A stretch of DNA of 64,000 nt from Dasyornis broadbenti (Eukaryota > Chordata > Aves > Passeriformes > Dasyornithidae). The stretch is taken from the NCBI GenBank assembly GCA_013397935.1, contig VZRN01005169.1, positions 310,001 to 374,000 of the forward strand. The letters are read 5' to 3'. Below are positions 1 to 11,939 of this stretch, piece after piece. The notes beneath the pieces were generated by a model that was not told where the DNA came from, searched no databases, and saw only the letters and a program-made list of their open reading frames with translations. Position 1 is the first letter of the stretch. The number at the start of each line of letters is the position of its first letter. The position numbers were made by a program, and so were the translations under genes.

Positions 1-1766
1 CAGGAGAAGTATTTTTATTGCATGGTCAGTGTCAGAAGGAGGTTTATGCCATGTATAGCAATGCACTTCCACAGATGTGAACTATGGACAATTTTTGTAG
101 CAGTTTCAGAGGTCCTTGTGAGACTTGACACCCCTACAAAATTAAAAAAATTTAGATATGAACTTGCCTTGAGGAACTCATGAAGGAGCCAGCCTGAGAG
201 CAGCTCACAATGAGCTGTTTCTCATTGAAGTTGCTTCACAGAAACTTGTGTGAGATGTGGCATCACTAAAACACAGTTCACATCATCTGTTCAAACAAAG
301 AAGCTGAAAGATCTCTGCCAGGTCCATTGCAAACATTCAAATTCAGAGTATCCTTCTCACATCTGCTGGAAACTTCTTGTTGTTTTGCTTCCTCACCTGT
401 AAGCAGCTGTAGCTGGATGATGGTGGTGCTGTTCAATTTTAATGTACTGAACTATTAAGTGAAAATCTTTCCACTATATGAAATGGATTTTGATCAGACC
501 TGGGCAACAATATGAGATTCTAACTGAAAGAAAATAGTTTAGGGTTTAAACTGTGTCTGAACATAGGTTTTAGCACCCATGGAGTAAGAGAGGGAGGGAA
601 GGGCTGGAAACAGTGGGATCTAAATTAAAGCACATATTCAGCTTTTACTGGAAAAAGCATGGCAAATCCCAGTGATTCTCTGATTTGTCTCATAGCTCTG
701 TGAATACAGTGTGCAGCATTCAGCTGTTCTGCCAGTCAGGAGAATGGAAGCCTATCGCCTTTTCTTTCATGTCCCATTGATTCATCTCTGTAAACCCACT
801 TGCTGTGAGATTATTTTTTGGGGTCTGTTTCAGGGGCCAACGTTTCATCAAACTGACAACTGCAAATTCTGTGTGCAGGTTTCAGAACAGTGAAGAGAGA
901 CAGAATTTCCCTTGAATGTGCTTTGTTTTGGATGCTGATCATCTTGTGATTGGTGCTTTTTAATGGAAAGGGCTATGAATTGTCACATATAAATTATTTG
1001 AAAACCATGGTTTACTTGTCAGCTTTTGCTTCAAAATGTTGTGATTTGATGTATAGATAAGTTTTCTATAGCAGGATAGGAAAGTGCCACTTTTCCAAAT
1101 TAAGTAAATCATCAGTTCATTGCCTTGAGGTCAGTGAATTTCTGTGGATTTTCACTGGGTGAAATACGGCCTTTAAGAAACAATCCCACCTAACTTTTTC
1201 TCCTCTACTTTTCTGCTCAGAAATCAGTCCCCCATCACAACAATTGCAGATCTGGCAATTTCCATATGAAAGGTTTTGCTCCATATAACTCAGGGCTTTG
1301 TTATCCACAGAGGTGTTTTCCCCACAGCTTACGTTAAAACACTGACAGCACAAAATGAGACTCAGCTTTTGATGCACATCCATAATATTTAATATAGTCA
1401 ATATTTAAAATGTCTTTAGGGTCTCAGTACTACTGATCCAAAAATGTTTCGTCTGCATAGGCTTATTAAAATCAATAGGGGTCTTCATACAGTAAACCTA
1501 AATTATTTGTCAAGTTATTCTTAAAATGGGAGAAACTATGTATCCAAGTCATTGGATGAAGGCTGTTGGAGATGCCATTGTTATGAAATTGCTGCCTACT
1601 TAAAAAAACGTTACTGATGTTTGCTCTGAGAGCCTTTTCTTTCTACAGACAAAACTAACCCAGGAAAAGCATGACTGTTGCCAATGTAATATGCTGCATT
1701 TGTGGTTTAGGACATCTTTTAAAGGCCTTTCAGTGTAGATTCACTACAGTGTTTCCCATTTTACAG
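1..1766 (+). other. FAM107B intron upstream of the first in-window exon
   Basis: AT-rich sequence without a recognisable exon or repeat. It ends in a pyrimidine-containing acceptor (TTTCCCATTTTACAG) directly before the exon at 1767. The short open frames at 711-893 (+) and 1117-1401 (-) have no family resemblance and are treated as chance. Confidence 0.8.
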
Positions 1767-1950
1767 ATACTGTGAACAAGGACACTGAACCCAAAGATCC
1801 ATATCCCATTCCAAGAAAGATTATGGCTGAACCAGACTACATAGATGATGACAATCCTGAATTAATTAGACCTCAGAAATTAATTAATCCTGTGAAGTCA
1901 TCCCGGAATCACCAAGATCTCCACAGAGAGCTGCTTATGAATCAGAAAAG
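1767..1950 (+). CDS. FAM107B: FAM107B, first in-window coding exon (residues 1-42 plus two bases of codon 43)
   Basis: FAM107 proteins (Pfam DUF1151) are small, highly charged, predicted coiled-coil proteins. The paralogue FAM107A binds and bundles actin. FAM107B (also called HITS) has been described as heat-shock inducible, with nuclear and cytoplasmic localisation. This exon encodes the acidic N-terminus (Asp/Glu-rich, residues 3-13) and the conserved IRPQKLINPVK and SRNHQDLHRELLMNQK blocks. The usual start is the ATG at 1823-1825. The donor AAAAG/GTAAGA at 1951 leaves codon 43 split after two bases (AG, completed by G at 5977). The frame upstream of the ATG is open back to the exon edge at 1767, which fits a known longer isoform whose earlier exon would be spliced in here. 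Recognition of the gene is firm. The functional statements are family knowledge. Confidence 0.95.
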
Positions 1951-4900
1951 GTAAGAGTCTAAAAATCACTTGTGCCACCCTCATGCCCCAGACACCCAGC
2001 TTGAGTTTTAGTTTCATCAAAATGACGTTGTACCCAAAACTCAGCAGGCCCTTTTTGTTGATTCAGATCTTGTAAATTGAAAGGCTCTCATTCTTAACCA
2101 TGGCATTTATTTCTGTTTGAATTTCAGTTGCTGTGCAAAAGCTTGCTCTAGAAGCATTTTGTTTTTGTGAATACTCTGAGGGTCAGTTTCAAGAAGAAAC
2201 AGTTCTGTTCTCCCCTATTACATATTATGTGGATTACTTTGGCACTGTAATTTGTCTTGTACTCTTAACATTATCAAGTATTTGATGAAATTTTGCTCTT
2301 AATAGTGGGATGATAAAAGTCTGTGGGCTTTCACCATTCACAGTACACTGAGTTTATGAGACTACTTTTAAATCAAAGAAATCATATAGTTTACTTCACA
2401 TGAAACTGTTCACTACTTATTTGATCTGTCTCACAATGCAGTGTGATAGTCTGGTGCCTGCTCTGCTGCTGCACAAGTGTTTCTTTGTATGTGTTGCAAA
2501 TGCTACCTCCTCCATGCTGGGATGGGATGCACAGCTGTTGCTCTATATATTGCTTTTAGAGAAGTAAATAACCGTGACTTGATTTCATCAACTTCAGAGG
2601 CACAAGCACCTGGCCCAGAAATAGCTGAAGTTCTGTTATTAAATCTCTTCAGCAACAGAGAAGTAATTTAGAAAACACATTAAGAAAATAGCCACCAGAC
2701 TGCCTGGTGGAGGAAAATGCACCAAGCCTGTTGATGCTCCTTTGTTCAAACCAACAGAAACGGACTGTGATATCAATTGGTGATTTGGTGCATTGGAGAC
2801 ACCCAAAATGGACTTTCCAAAAGGCAAGGTGTGGGGATCTGTAAAACAGAAGTGGAAGAACACTGTTTCAGAGTGCATTTGAGCAGAAAGCTGGTGGTAG
2901 CGGCCATTCAGACTTTTTGAGACCCAGGACCTTAATAAAGGAGAGTAAAAAGCCATAACTTTAGCTACGCCAGCACAACTGGATTTGTCTGTTTGGCAGG
3001 AAGTCATATTATGGCAGGTTTTTTTTTTTCTTTCTTTCTTTTTTTTTAATCCTTTGGCATTGTAGGATTTTGAGGGGAGAAGGGGTCTTTTTATGTGTAA
3101 TAGCAAAATCCTCACAAATGCTGGGCTTAGAGATTTAATTCTAAATGAATTGCATGCACAATATAGCATTTCTTTAGTGATGAAGAAGGAGAGATATTTT
3201 ACAGAATGCCAACTGAATTGGAAGAAACTGGCCTAAATAGGTGTTTGTCCTATTTTTCGTTAATGGGATTAAACATCAAAGTCAGTTCCTAGCACCAAGA
3301 AGTTTATAGTCATTGAAAGAGAAATAGTTGAAGTTTCCTGTTGATCTTAATCTAGAGGATGTGGAGACTGCAATAAATTAAGATTATTTTTTTTTCTTTT
3401 AAGTTTATGAAAGCATAAAGCACTTTTAAATAGTATGGAGTTCTTTTCTTCTAGGAAAATATCCTATTACACAGAAAAGTTGGGCGGCCCTCAATACCCT
3501 CTCTTCTCTTATTGTAATTTTGATTAGCTGCAGCTGTTAATTTTAGAGTCGTATTTATTGGTGAAGAAATGAAATACTTTGAGGATTTTCACCAGCAGAA
3601 AAATTGGTTTCTTTTAGAGGAGGGCTAGTCTTCTGTGCTTTGTGTCACTATACTGGCTCTGATAGGAGGCTTTCCAGTAATATAGATATTAGGCTGTGTT
3701 CTGCTTTGTTACAGCAAACTGTCATATATGTGGAGGACTTTTAGTGCTCTTACAGAAATCTGCTTAACGTGCTGCTTATTTTGGTATGAAGACTCACTGT
3801 AGACGTCAGCAGCTTCACTTTTTGGACCCATCAGCTCTGAACAGCCAGAAATGGATATTGGAAGATATTAGCTAGTACTGGTCCAGTCATTCTCCACTGT
3901 GAGCAGTGTCTGTTGAGTCTAAACTGTTATAGTTATTTACTTGAAGCAATGGTAGTTATTTCGGGGGTGGGGGGGGAGATTCAGGTGGTGCTACCTCAAG
4001 GCATTGATCATTTAAATTATTTTTACTTACTAGGAGTCAACCTCAGCTCTACAGAGTATTGGTCCTGTCCCTTCCAAATGTTTTTAACCCTGTCAACTCT
4101 AATTTGTGTTGTAACACACTTTACTTCCTCTGTATCAAAGCTTTAGGATTTGTAATTTAACCAGTACAGTCACCAGGAGGTGATACAAGACCCCAATTAA
4201 TCCAGTATCCCCCAGTTTGTTGCTTTTCCTTTTTACGTAAGAGTGGAAACAGGATTGACATTACAGTTCTGTTACAGATCTGCCACCCCCACCTGACTGG
4301 ACTGAGGGATTGTATTTACTTGTACCTTCTGCAGGTTCCCTTTGTTACAGCTGCAGCACCTCTGAATCAGTCTGTGCCTCTGATTTGTTATGGTGCAGTC
4401 TTAGTGAGAAAAGCAGGAACAATAATGTTACGTAGCAGCTGCTCTCTGGTTTCTGACTGTCTTGACTTGTGCTGACTGCCAGTGTGGAAGCTTCCACTGA
4501 CTCTGCTCTCACCAATCCAGTAGCAGTAGTAGTAGTAGTAAAAAATGACTCCAGCTTTTTCTGCCTGATTTCAGTTTTATGTGTTAAAATGTAATTAAAA
4601 TAGCATGAAACATAAAATATGAACACAGTCTTGTAGCTTCTGTTGCACTCAGGCCATGAGATCTATTATGAGAGATAGGGAACAGCATTTGGTGTTGCTA
4701 AATATTTGATTTTGCTGTCAGGGTATGTACAGGGATAGAGTGTTGCATAATATATGGAGTCATTCCTAGATGCCACCATAAAATGGCATTTTAATGTTTT
4801 ATTGGACATACTGTCAGATATGCATATTAATGAATAATTAGGCAATCACAGATGTATGGCAAGTAGGGAAGGGTAAAATTACGCTTTCTGAAAGCTTATT

Positions 4901-5976
4901 CAGATTATTGAATTCCTTAAAGTTGAAATAAAAAATAGTTGATGTTAAACTTAACGCTGGATGGTTTCACATAATCGTCTTCACAGGAAAGACAACAATA
5001 ACAAAGACAAGTTTCAGATCTCTCTGCTCTGCCTTAAGTGATGCTAATACCTGAATAACAGGGAGAGCTTTGAATCTTGTAACAAATTTTGAAACCATCA
5101 TAGCATTACAGAGATAAAAGAAATAGCTGAAGTCACAAAAATAAGTAGGAGTGAGTATCCATGTGTGTGCCTGTATAAATAACATCATGTATCTTCCTAA
5201 AGAGTGAGCTTTCTCATTCCAGAGTAGCTGGCTTGGAAAGCAATTTGTGCTGAACAGCCTCAAAACATTCAGTTCATGTAGTACCTAAAGGCTTGTCAGA
5301 GGGAGAATACTCCAGGCTTTGTCTGGTCTCCAAGGTGATGGCAGCTTTTTTATTCTGGATTTTTGTTGTCTTGGGCTCTTTGTGATGTTTAGTGTAGCCT
5401 GGGAGCTCTCACTGGAAATAGCTTCACAGTCAGACATGGGTAAAGCTGTTACCTTTTCAAGGAAAGGAGAGAATCCATGATTTCCAGGAACAGTATGACA
5501 GACCACTTTTTAGTTTTGTCAAAACTAAACTTCTCTGGGCAGAATACCCTGCACAGGACTGTCTGAACACAGACATCCCAAGTTATCAGCCACCAAGTGA
5601 ATTCTTCTTGTTCAAAATTTGTTTCCAGCTCTGCAAGTGTCTTGATTTGTGGTGGTTTTTTCAATCAATTCTTATGGAATTGAGAGAATACAGTGAAGAC
5701 TAAAGATGAAAGTTAATGAATTATACAGGAGAAATACCAGCATGCATATTAAAGGGAAATATCTTTGGTGATTATAAGGCTTAAATTCTAGCTTAGGGTA
5801 TTGGTTAGAAACCAGGCAAATGTCTGCATGCTTTTTCCTTTTAATTATTTATATATATCCCAATGTCTCTAAATAGGCAACTACTTGATGGTAGTAAACC
5901 TGCCTGCAATTCTGTGTGAATTCCTGCTGATTGAAACTGGTCCCTTTTTTTTTTTTCCCCTCCATGTAATTTGAAG
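1951..5976 (+). other. FAM107B intron between coding exons 1 and 2
   Basis: It begins GTAAGA and ends with a long pyrimidine tract (5945-5962) and AG at 5975-5976. It contains T-rich runs near 3020-3048 and an AGT microsatellite at 4520-4540. The longest open frame is on the minus strand (2639-3169, 176 codons). It contains a lysine-rich stretch encoded by the complement of the T-rich run and matches no family I know. Confidence 0.85.
4520..4540. repeat. (AGT)n microsatellite
   Basis: About seven trinucleotide units of AGT, the second one reading AGC, inside a FAM107B intron, followed by a short A run. Confidence 0.9.
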
Positions 5977-6130
5977 GGGTCTTGCACCTCAGAACAAACC
6001 AGAGCTACAGAAGGTGATGGAGAAAAGGAAACGAGATCAAGTTATTAAACAACAAAAAGAAGAGGAAGCACAAAAGAAGAAATCAGACCTGGAAATAGAG
6101 CTACTGAAACGGCAGCAGAAGCTGGAGCAG
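5977..6130 (+). CDS. FAM107B: FAM107B, second in-window coding exon (residues 43-94)
   Basis: 154 bases flanked by AG at 5975-5976 and GTAAGA at 6131. The first base completes Arg43. The exon then encodes GLAPQNKPELQKVMEKRKR followed by the charged coiled-coil segment (roughly residues 55-94, with heptad-like Leu/Ile in LEIELLKRQQKLEQ). The basic cluster at residues 58-62 (EKRKR) and lysines 76-78 could act as nuclear-targeting or actin/nucleic-acid-binding patches, which is inference. The stretch reads IKQQKEEE, one Gln more than the human form as I remember it, which accounts for 132 rather than 131 residues. The exon ends exactly on a codon boundary (Gln94). Confidence 0.95.
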
Positions 6131-8084
6131 GTAAGATGGGGAATAACAAACCTTTACACATCTGCATCTGAGCTACTCATCTCAGTTTTCCTTTGTAGAT
6201 AGGAAAGAAGCAGCAGCCAATTTTTGGCACATTTCCCCTGATTAAATACAGATATCTCTTAGGATAAGTCAAATCACACTCTTTAATTACCTGTCACTTA
6301 CTGTGTAGGAATTGCATATAGGGTCTGCCTTTGGTCAAATTAATCCTGCACCAGCCAACAGGAATGTGTGTGGAGCACTGACATTATTTAACCATTGAAA
6401 CTGTGGTGATTTGGTCAAATTCTGTAGTCTAACTATGATCCACTAAGAGTGGCTGTTAGACTATAGTGCATCAAACTACATTTAATGAATTTAAAAAAAA
6501 TCAGTTGGTTCTTCTGGGTTATGTAAGAAACTAGATTACTTTAAAAAGATATTTTGTAGTCTTAAAGCATGTGAGCCTATTGATGTTTTCAAATGAAAGA
6601 AAAGGTCCTTAGACCCTGCAAATGGAGATGATACGGAGTTGGAGTTCCTTGTGGTGAAGCTTTTTGCCAGGAACAGGGCCAGCCGAAAGTCTCTGTCCCT
6701 CTGGAAGCACTTTGTGTGCCTGCAAGGAAACATCTCTACAGTGAAACAGCTTATCAAAAAAAGTCACTGTGCAGCAAGGAGTGCATTTATTTTTAAATAA
6801 ATGAATGCTATTAATAAATGCTTTTAAACCGTATCTCCTGTGTTCCTCAATAGAAATCAATTAAGCCAAATAATTACTGTTAAAAATTACATGTAATCCA
6901 ATCATTATTTAGATTTTAGGGTCTTATTATAGGTTTGGATTTTTGTTTTAATTAGGCTTAGAAATATTTTTTGAGACAGCTATTGTATTTTTAAGTGTAT
7001 CATCCTGTCATTTTTCTTATCTGCTCTTAAGGGCCCAGCTTTGATTGGTTCAGCTTGTGGGAAGATTTGATTTGAAACAGAGCCATCCAGTGTAGGTTAT
7101 GTAGATTAGAAAATTCTGTTAGAAGAGGAAAAGCCTGCCCATTTCAAACAGTGCTGTGACTTTATAAACATCATAGGAATGGCATTAATTGACAACATGA
7201 CTCAAGGAGGGACATTGTCAGGATTTATAGGAACAAGACACGTCCCTTGTTGGTGAACCAGAGACAAAAGAGAGATTATTTAGGTGAGCTGTACGTGGTC
7301 CCCATTAATCAGGGAAACCTTGGTCTTTTGTTATTTTTTTTTTTTTTTAAAAAAAAGCTCCTTTCAGACACCTTCATTAGTTTTTGAAAGGTTTTTTTTT
7401 TTCCTTTCTGCCAACTCATCTACTTTCCCTGAAGATCGCTAAGCAATCCATATTCTGTGCCATGTGTGAGCATGTGCTGGATGGGCCTTGCACATAGAGC
7501 ATTTCCATTCCTCATGTGGAAATTACAAGTGTCTGCATGGGCAGAAGCTCCAACTTGGTTAAATAACTAGTGAATGGGCTCTCAAAAGTGAATGACTAGC
7601 GGTCAAGAAAGATTTTTCAGTTTTTTGTTGCTTTTTGTGATAGACAAACCAGATACTCCTAAAGAGGTTCAAGTTAGATACAGAACTCCATACCTAAACA
7701 TTCAGAAATCAGTTCTGCAAGTCTGCTCAGTAGTAACTGTTCATATGTTTTCCCACAAGGCACATTCTTCCTTGTTCTGTTATAAAAGCCAGTGAAGGGA
7801 ATTATTGTTGTTTAATGAAGATGTCCAAGAATTTCTTTAAAAATGCTTCATCTTCTTCTTGTACTGGACTTGCAGAGTTTTTGTCTGTCTGGCAGAGGTA
7901 GACATCTGGAACAAGCTAGAGCCAAGGATTTGAAAAGATTTATTGTTCATGAGAACAGATACTCCCAAAGAAAGGCAATTTTATCTTTTCCATGAGACAA
8001 AGAAAGGAAGCAGTTTAAAGAGTTTGGCATGGCCAGTTATTGAAACCTTTAGTTTTTTGTATTTCAGTGATGTATTTTATANAG
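6131..8084 (+). other. FAM107B intron between coding exons 2 and 3
   Basis: Starts GTAAGA at 6131. It contains a T15/A8 palindromic homopolymer (7334-7356) and another T run near 7391. The 3' end carries two AG candidates. The first follows a strong pyrimidine tract (AG at 8066-8067). The second (AG at 8083-8084) is the one that keeps the reading frame, and its preceding base is the ambiguous N at 8082. No recognisable repeat was seen. Confidence 0.85.
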
Positions 8085-8201
8085 CTGGAACTGGAGAAGC
8101 AGAAGATACAGGAAGAGCAGGAAAATGCACCTGAATTTGTCAAAGTCAAGGGCAACTTGAGGAGGACGGTCCAGGAAGCAACAGAAGCACCAGACTCCTA
8201 G
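8085..8201 (+). CDS. FAM107B: FAM107B, last coding exon (residues 95-132 and stop)
   Basis: Encodes LELEKQKIQEEQENAPEF and then the conserved basic VKVKGNLRRT motif, a short acidic tail (residues 123-132, ending APDS) and TAG at 8199-8201. Residues 95-107 continue the coiled coil from the previous exon in phase 0. The C-terminal block (residues 109-122) is the family hallmark and confirms that exon 2 joins at 8085. The base before the acceptor AG is called N in this assembly. A C there would give an ordinary CAG acceptor. The last ten residues are less conserved in the family. Confidence 0.95.
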   Translation: MELEKQKIQEEQENAPEFVKVKGNLRRTVQEATEAPDS

Positions 8202-10579
8202 AGCTAGCGCCTGCTAAGACTTTCAGCTTTCCTGCAGAGAGAGGCTTTTGCAAGTTGTCTCACATTTGCCCCTCAAGAGGGAAAATAATAGCATCCAGCT
8301 GACACTTACTGAAGATGAGATTTTTAATTCCTGGGATGTGTGGATTAAAAAGACAGTATCGTAAACAGATTGACTTGCCAAATACAGTCCTGAGATCAAT
8401 GGATAAGGAGTGTCTTTGTCAGTTCAGTGTCACAGACCAGGCTGACCTGCTTTCTCAGATATTTTAACCAGGGATACTAGAGAAGCTCCTTCAGTGTTGC
8501 ACTGCTTTAACTCTTGTGATACAGTTTAGTGGAGATACACAGATTATATTTTGCTTTAAAACAGAACAAAAATCTCCTGTGTTATCTTATGAAGCTTTGC
8601 TGTGCAGGTAGATTTCCTCCATCTAGACCTATAGCCTGTGTATATCCCACAATAATTTGTGTTTAGTTGGAATTTTTATTAAATCTGGGAGGATATGAGG
8701 TATGCTGATTATTGCTGCCCATCCCCACTAGGGCAGGTGTGGGCAAGATGAGAATGCTTAAAATTCACCAGCAGTGAAAAGTTAAGCAGCCTTAAAGCCC
8801 ATTTCTTGCTGTTTGGCCTGTAGAATTTGGGCTATGAAAGAGGAAAAATCTGATGATCTTTTCACCAGGGAGACTCCAGAGGCTGATTTGTCTCTGTCTC
8901 TAAACTTACACTGTTGTGTACAGGTCTGTGCAGTGCTACCTGTGAATTTATCTCTCAAAGCAAAATGATCTGTCTTCTTCTTTTCATGTTTTGAAATCCT
9001 ACTTACCTTGGTGTTGTGGCCTTTCCTCCTCCAGAAACATGCTGAACAGTGTTAACACATTACTTGGTAGTGTTTGAACTCATTTGCTGGAACTGATCTG
9101 CCATCAGTTCCTACTCTTCGCTTGCAGACACTTGTTGCAATTTCTGCAGTAGAGAAGTGTTTAAACCAGACCAAACTGATTATTGGAATCTACTGAAATG
9201 GATTTTTTTTTTCTCTAAAGTGAGTCATAAAGTGAAATTAGTTTTATCCCATCCTTCATTTAGCCTCAAGAAGGAAGGGAAGTGTGTTACCACTGAGACT
9301 TTGGGTCCAATTCTGTCATCTTCTGCCTTTCCACAAGTTACCCCTGTGACTTGCCATTAATTAAAATATTGCTCAGCTTGCACAGGGATGACAGAATCTG
9401 GTCCTTCATGCTTATGACTACTAGTTATCCAGGAAAACCTGGGATGAGGAGTGGGGAACAGATTGCTCATGTAGGATTATAGAATTGGATTCTTAACTGG
9501 TGTGATTGGGTGCAGATATATCTTCACAATCTGGGGAGAAATCCTCATCTTCCTAGGTTGGAACAATCCTAACTCTCACAGAAACTGTGTTCATCCATAT
9601 CAGCTGAGGATCTAATCCCTTGCCTTTGCCTTAGGATGCTAAACACAATAATTTCTACTTTGTAATTACATTGGACATAACTGTTTGAGAACACTTTTTA
9701 TTAATATCAACAATGGCATGTTTGTATTGTAAAGGTGTGGTGGAGGGCTGTTGCTTTGGTTTTTTCAGTTCCTTTTGCCTTTCCTGTAAGTATTGGACAT
9801 TTAAAATACAATTTCAGATTAGCACTTGGGACAAACCACTCACAATTAGAAATGTTTCCTAGATGCAGACTTTAATTTGTCAAGATACAGGCATTTTTTA
9901 TGAGGACATAATCAGATTGAGAGTAAATTGAATTGTGATAAGCATATTGCCATTGATTTAGACTTGCAGTGTGACTCATGTCTAGAAGATTAAATGTGAA
10001 GATTGTCTAACAGACTGTTCAGATTATGGACATACAAAAGACAAAGGCCAAATGTAAGACTCTTCCATGTATTATCTCAACAAAGGAACACCCTGAATGC
10101 TGCAGATTCTTCCCTCTCTCCTCCCTTCTGGCAGGAGAGGATCTTTTCTGGCAACACATTCCAACACTTGCACTGGTTATGTTTCGTGTTGTTGAGACAG
10201 CACCTTGTCCAAGCCTTCCACCCCTCATGCATTTTCTCAGCTGTTCCCAGCCTACCAGACATCCTGTCTCTTGGTTTCAGCTCCTTATTAACCTTCTGCT
10301 CAGTATGGAAAAGTGAATGAGAAAACCTTACTCTGGCTTGAGCAGACCATTTCTTGTCAGCCATTTCCCCTTGGTGATCATGGCAATCCTACCACACATG
10401 CACAGTGAAATGAAATCGGTGGCACTGGGGTCGGTGGGGGACAAGGACCCACTTTTTGGCTTCAGTGGGTGTGTTGGCTTGGGCCCTCAAGGCTGAAGGC
10501 ATTCTGCTTTCTTCCCAGGTTAGCTTTGATTCAGGGTAGAGTTTCTCTTTCTGAAACACAGGAGGCCAGAAAACTCCCT

Positions 10580-10587
10580 TGTACATA
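10580..10587 (+). promoter_or_regulatory. Pumilio response element in 3' UTR
   Basis: TGTACATA matches the UGUANAUA consensus bound by PUM1/PUM2 in mRNA 3' UTRs. The motif is seen directly. Binding is inferred. Confidence 0.5.
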
Positions 10588-11030
10588 AAGCATGAAGTTG
10601 TTTTTGGTTTCTCATTGGAATTAACTCTCCGTGTGAACAGAACATCAACGTGTGTGTTAGAATATCTTTGAATCCTGCTAATCCTTTAGTCTAGGAACCC
10701 CAGCCACCTTCATGTCGATCTTGACAGGCAAAAGCTTGTCTTTGAAGTCAGGATGGGGCAACCCTTCAATGGGTGGCCAGTTTGTCACACCACAAGTGTC
10801 CTGTGCGGCTACTCAAGCAAGAAACTGCTTGGCAGTGAGCGTAAGCAATTCCTGCTCTGCCCTTCAGCTATATGGGTTTTGAAGCAATCCAGCAAATACT
10901 TCAGTGATTTGAAAATTGCTCACTTACCACTTTGTACTTTTTAAAAAACTCTTGCTTTTGATAGTATAGTAGTAAATTTTTTAGCATTTTTGTGGCTTTA
11001 ACCTTCTGTTAATATCTGCACTTGTTTGAG

Positions 11031-11038
11031 TGTACATA
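11031..11038 (+). promoter_or_regulatory. Second Pumilio response element in 3' UTR
   Basis: A second exact TGTACATA, about 150 bases before the poly(A) signal, lying in an AT-rich (accessible) context. Confidence 0.5.
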
Positions 11039-11183
11039 TATAAATATATATAAATATAAAAAGGGAGCCTTAATGGATTTGTTTTCATAATTTAATATTT
11101 TTTGTATTTGCTCTTGTATAATTGTTTTTAACTAAAGGTATTATGAGAATGAAGGTGGAATACTTAGAACCAAAGTTATGCTT

Positions 11184-11189
11184 AATAAA
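11184..11189 (+). terminator. FAM107B: Canonical poly(A) signal of FAM107B
   Basis: AATAAA, followed about 15-20 bases later by a GT-rich stretch (roughly 11200-11226) and preceded by T-rich/TGTA upstream elements. Cleavage is expected near 11200-11206. I noticed no better canonical AATAAA between the stop codon and this site. Confidence 0.85.
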
Positions 11190-11206
11190 ATCTACTACAT
11201 GCTTGG

Positions 11207-11939
11207 TGTATGTGGTGGTGTCTGTCATATCCTGCCAAAAGCAAAACCTTGGGAGATGCACTGAGATATCCAGATTGTTTAAAATTCTGCAGTGTGGGGG
11301 GAAGTATGAAGATCATGATGGTTCTTGGTTCCTTAAAACCCTGCATCCCTGTTTGTATGTGCAAAAGTATGGCCAGAGCAGGTGGCAGAGAGTTTGCTGT
11401 GTCTCTTAGCAGTAGTATCCTTTTAATATATTTGATGCAGGAAGTTTTTAACAGGACTGTGTGGCCATTCAGGTAACACCAGGTAAGGCAGAGCATGAAG
11501 GAAAACTGAGGGGAGTCAAATAATTGTGGAAGTCGTTCACTATCCTTGGAACTGTCGGCATTGCATAGCACCATTTCAAATGGGGGTGAGAAGAGAGTAA
11601 TGAGCCTGATTCTGGGTTTAAGTCCTACAAAGCTCCATTTAATTTAGCCAATGCTCCAACTTGTGGTTCTAGTAAGAAAGACTTGGGCATGAGAAAGAAA
11701 GTGCAGGCACAAATGATTTGCTGGATTAGGGTGGTCAGCTCAGTGCCAAAGAGCAAAATCCTGTGGCAACAGCAGACAGGGAAAGTAGCAGAGGATGAAC
11801 AGGGCTGAAAGAGGTGTGTGCCATCAGTACTCCACAAAGATCCTCTGCTCACACAGGTGAGCCCTGGTCCGCCAGGCAGGTGGCAATGGAGGGAGAGCTG
11901 GAGAGGAGCATAGGGCGAAACGAAGTGGGGGAGGAGGAG
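11207..11939. other. Intergenic, nothing recognised
   Basis: Begins the gene-poor interval downstream of FAM107B. Short overlapping open frames on both strands (11122-11574) have no family resemblance. Confidence 0.6.

Larger units (their letters stand above)
1..11206 (+). other. FAM107B: FAM107B gene, 3' part (introns, three coding exons, 3' UTR)
   Basis: Three exons with consensus splice borders join in frame to give a 132-residue protein that I recognise as family with sequence similarity 107 member B. It begins MAEPDYIDDDNPELIRPQK and ends in the NAPEFVKVKGNLRRT block. The joined coding parts are 1823-1950 (42 codons plus 2 bases), 5977-6130 (1 base completing Arg43, then 51 codons) and 8085-8201 (38 codons plus TAG). 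The first in-window exon has no visible promoter before it, so the 5' non-coding exons or long-isoform exons must lie upstream of the window. The gene ends at the poly(A) signal near 11184. Confidence 0.95.
8202..11206 (+). other. FAM107B: FAM107B 3' untranslated region
   Basis: About 3 kb of AT-rich sequence continuous with the last coding exon. No further splice sites are needed. It ends at the AATAAA at 11184. Two perfect Pumilio-type elements (TGTACATA) lie at 10580-10587 and 11031-11038. The last 250 bases are strongly T/A-rich with TGTA motifs (for example 11102 and 11115) of the sort bound by cleavage factor Im. The several overlapping open frames at 10003-10586 are on both strands and look like chance. 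Confidence 0.8.

Noticed and set aside
2639..3169. 176-codon minus-strand open frame in a FAM107B intron
   Set aside because: No domain resemblance. A lysine run comes from a T-rich low-complexity tract. There is no splice or promoter context, so it is most likely chance.
10003..10586. Cluster of 60-105 codon open frames on both strands
   Set aside because: It lies inside the FAM107B 3' UTR. The frames overlap each other and none has family resemblance.
11034..11060. ATATA-rich stretch as a promoter TATA cluster
   Set aside because: It is in the FAM107B 3' UTR just before the poly(A) signal, where AT-rich sequence is expected.
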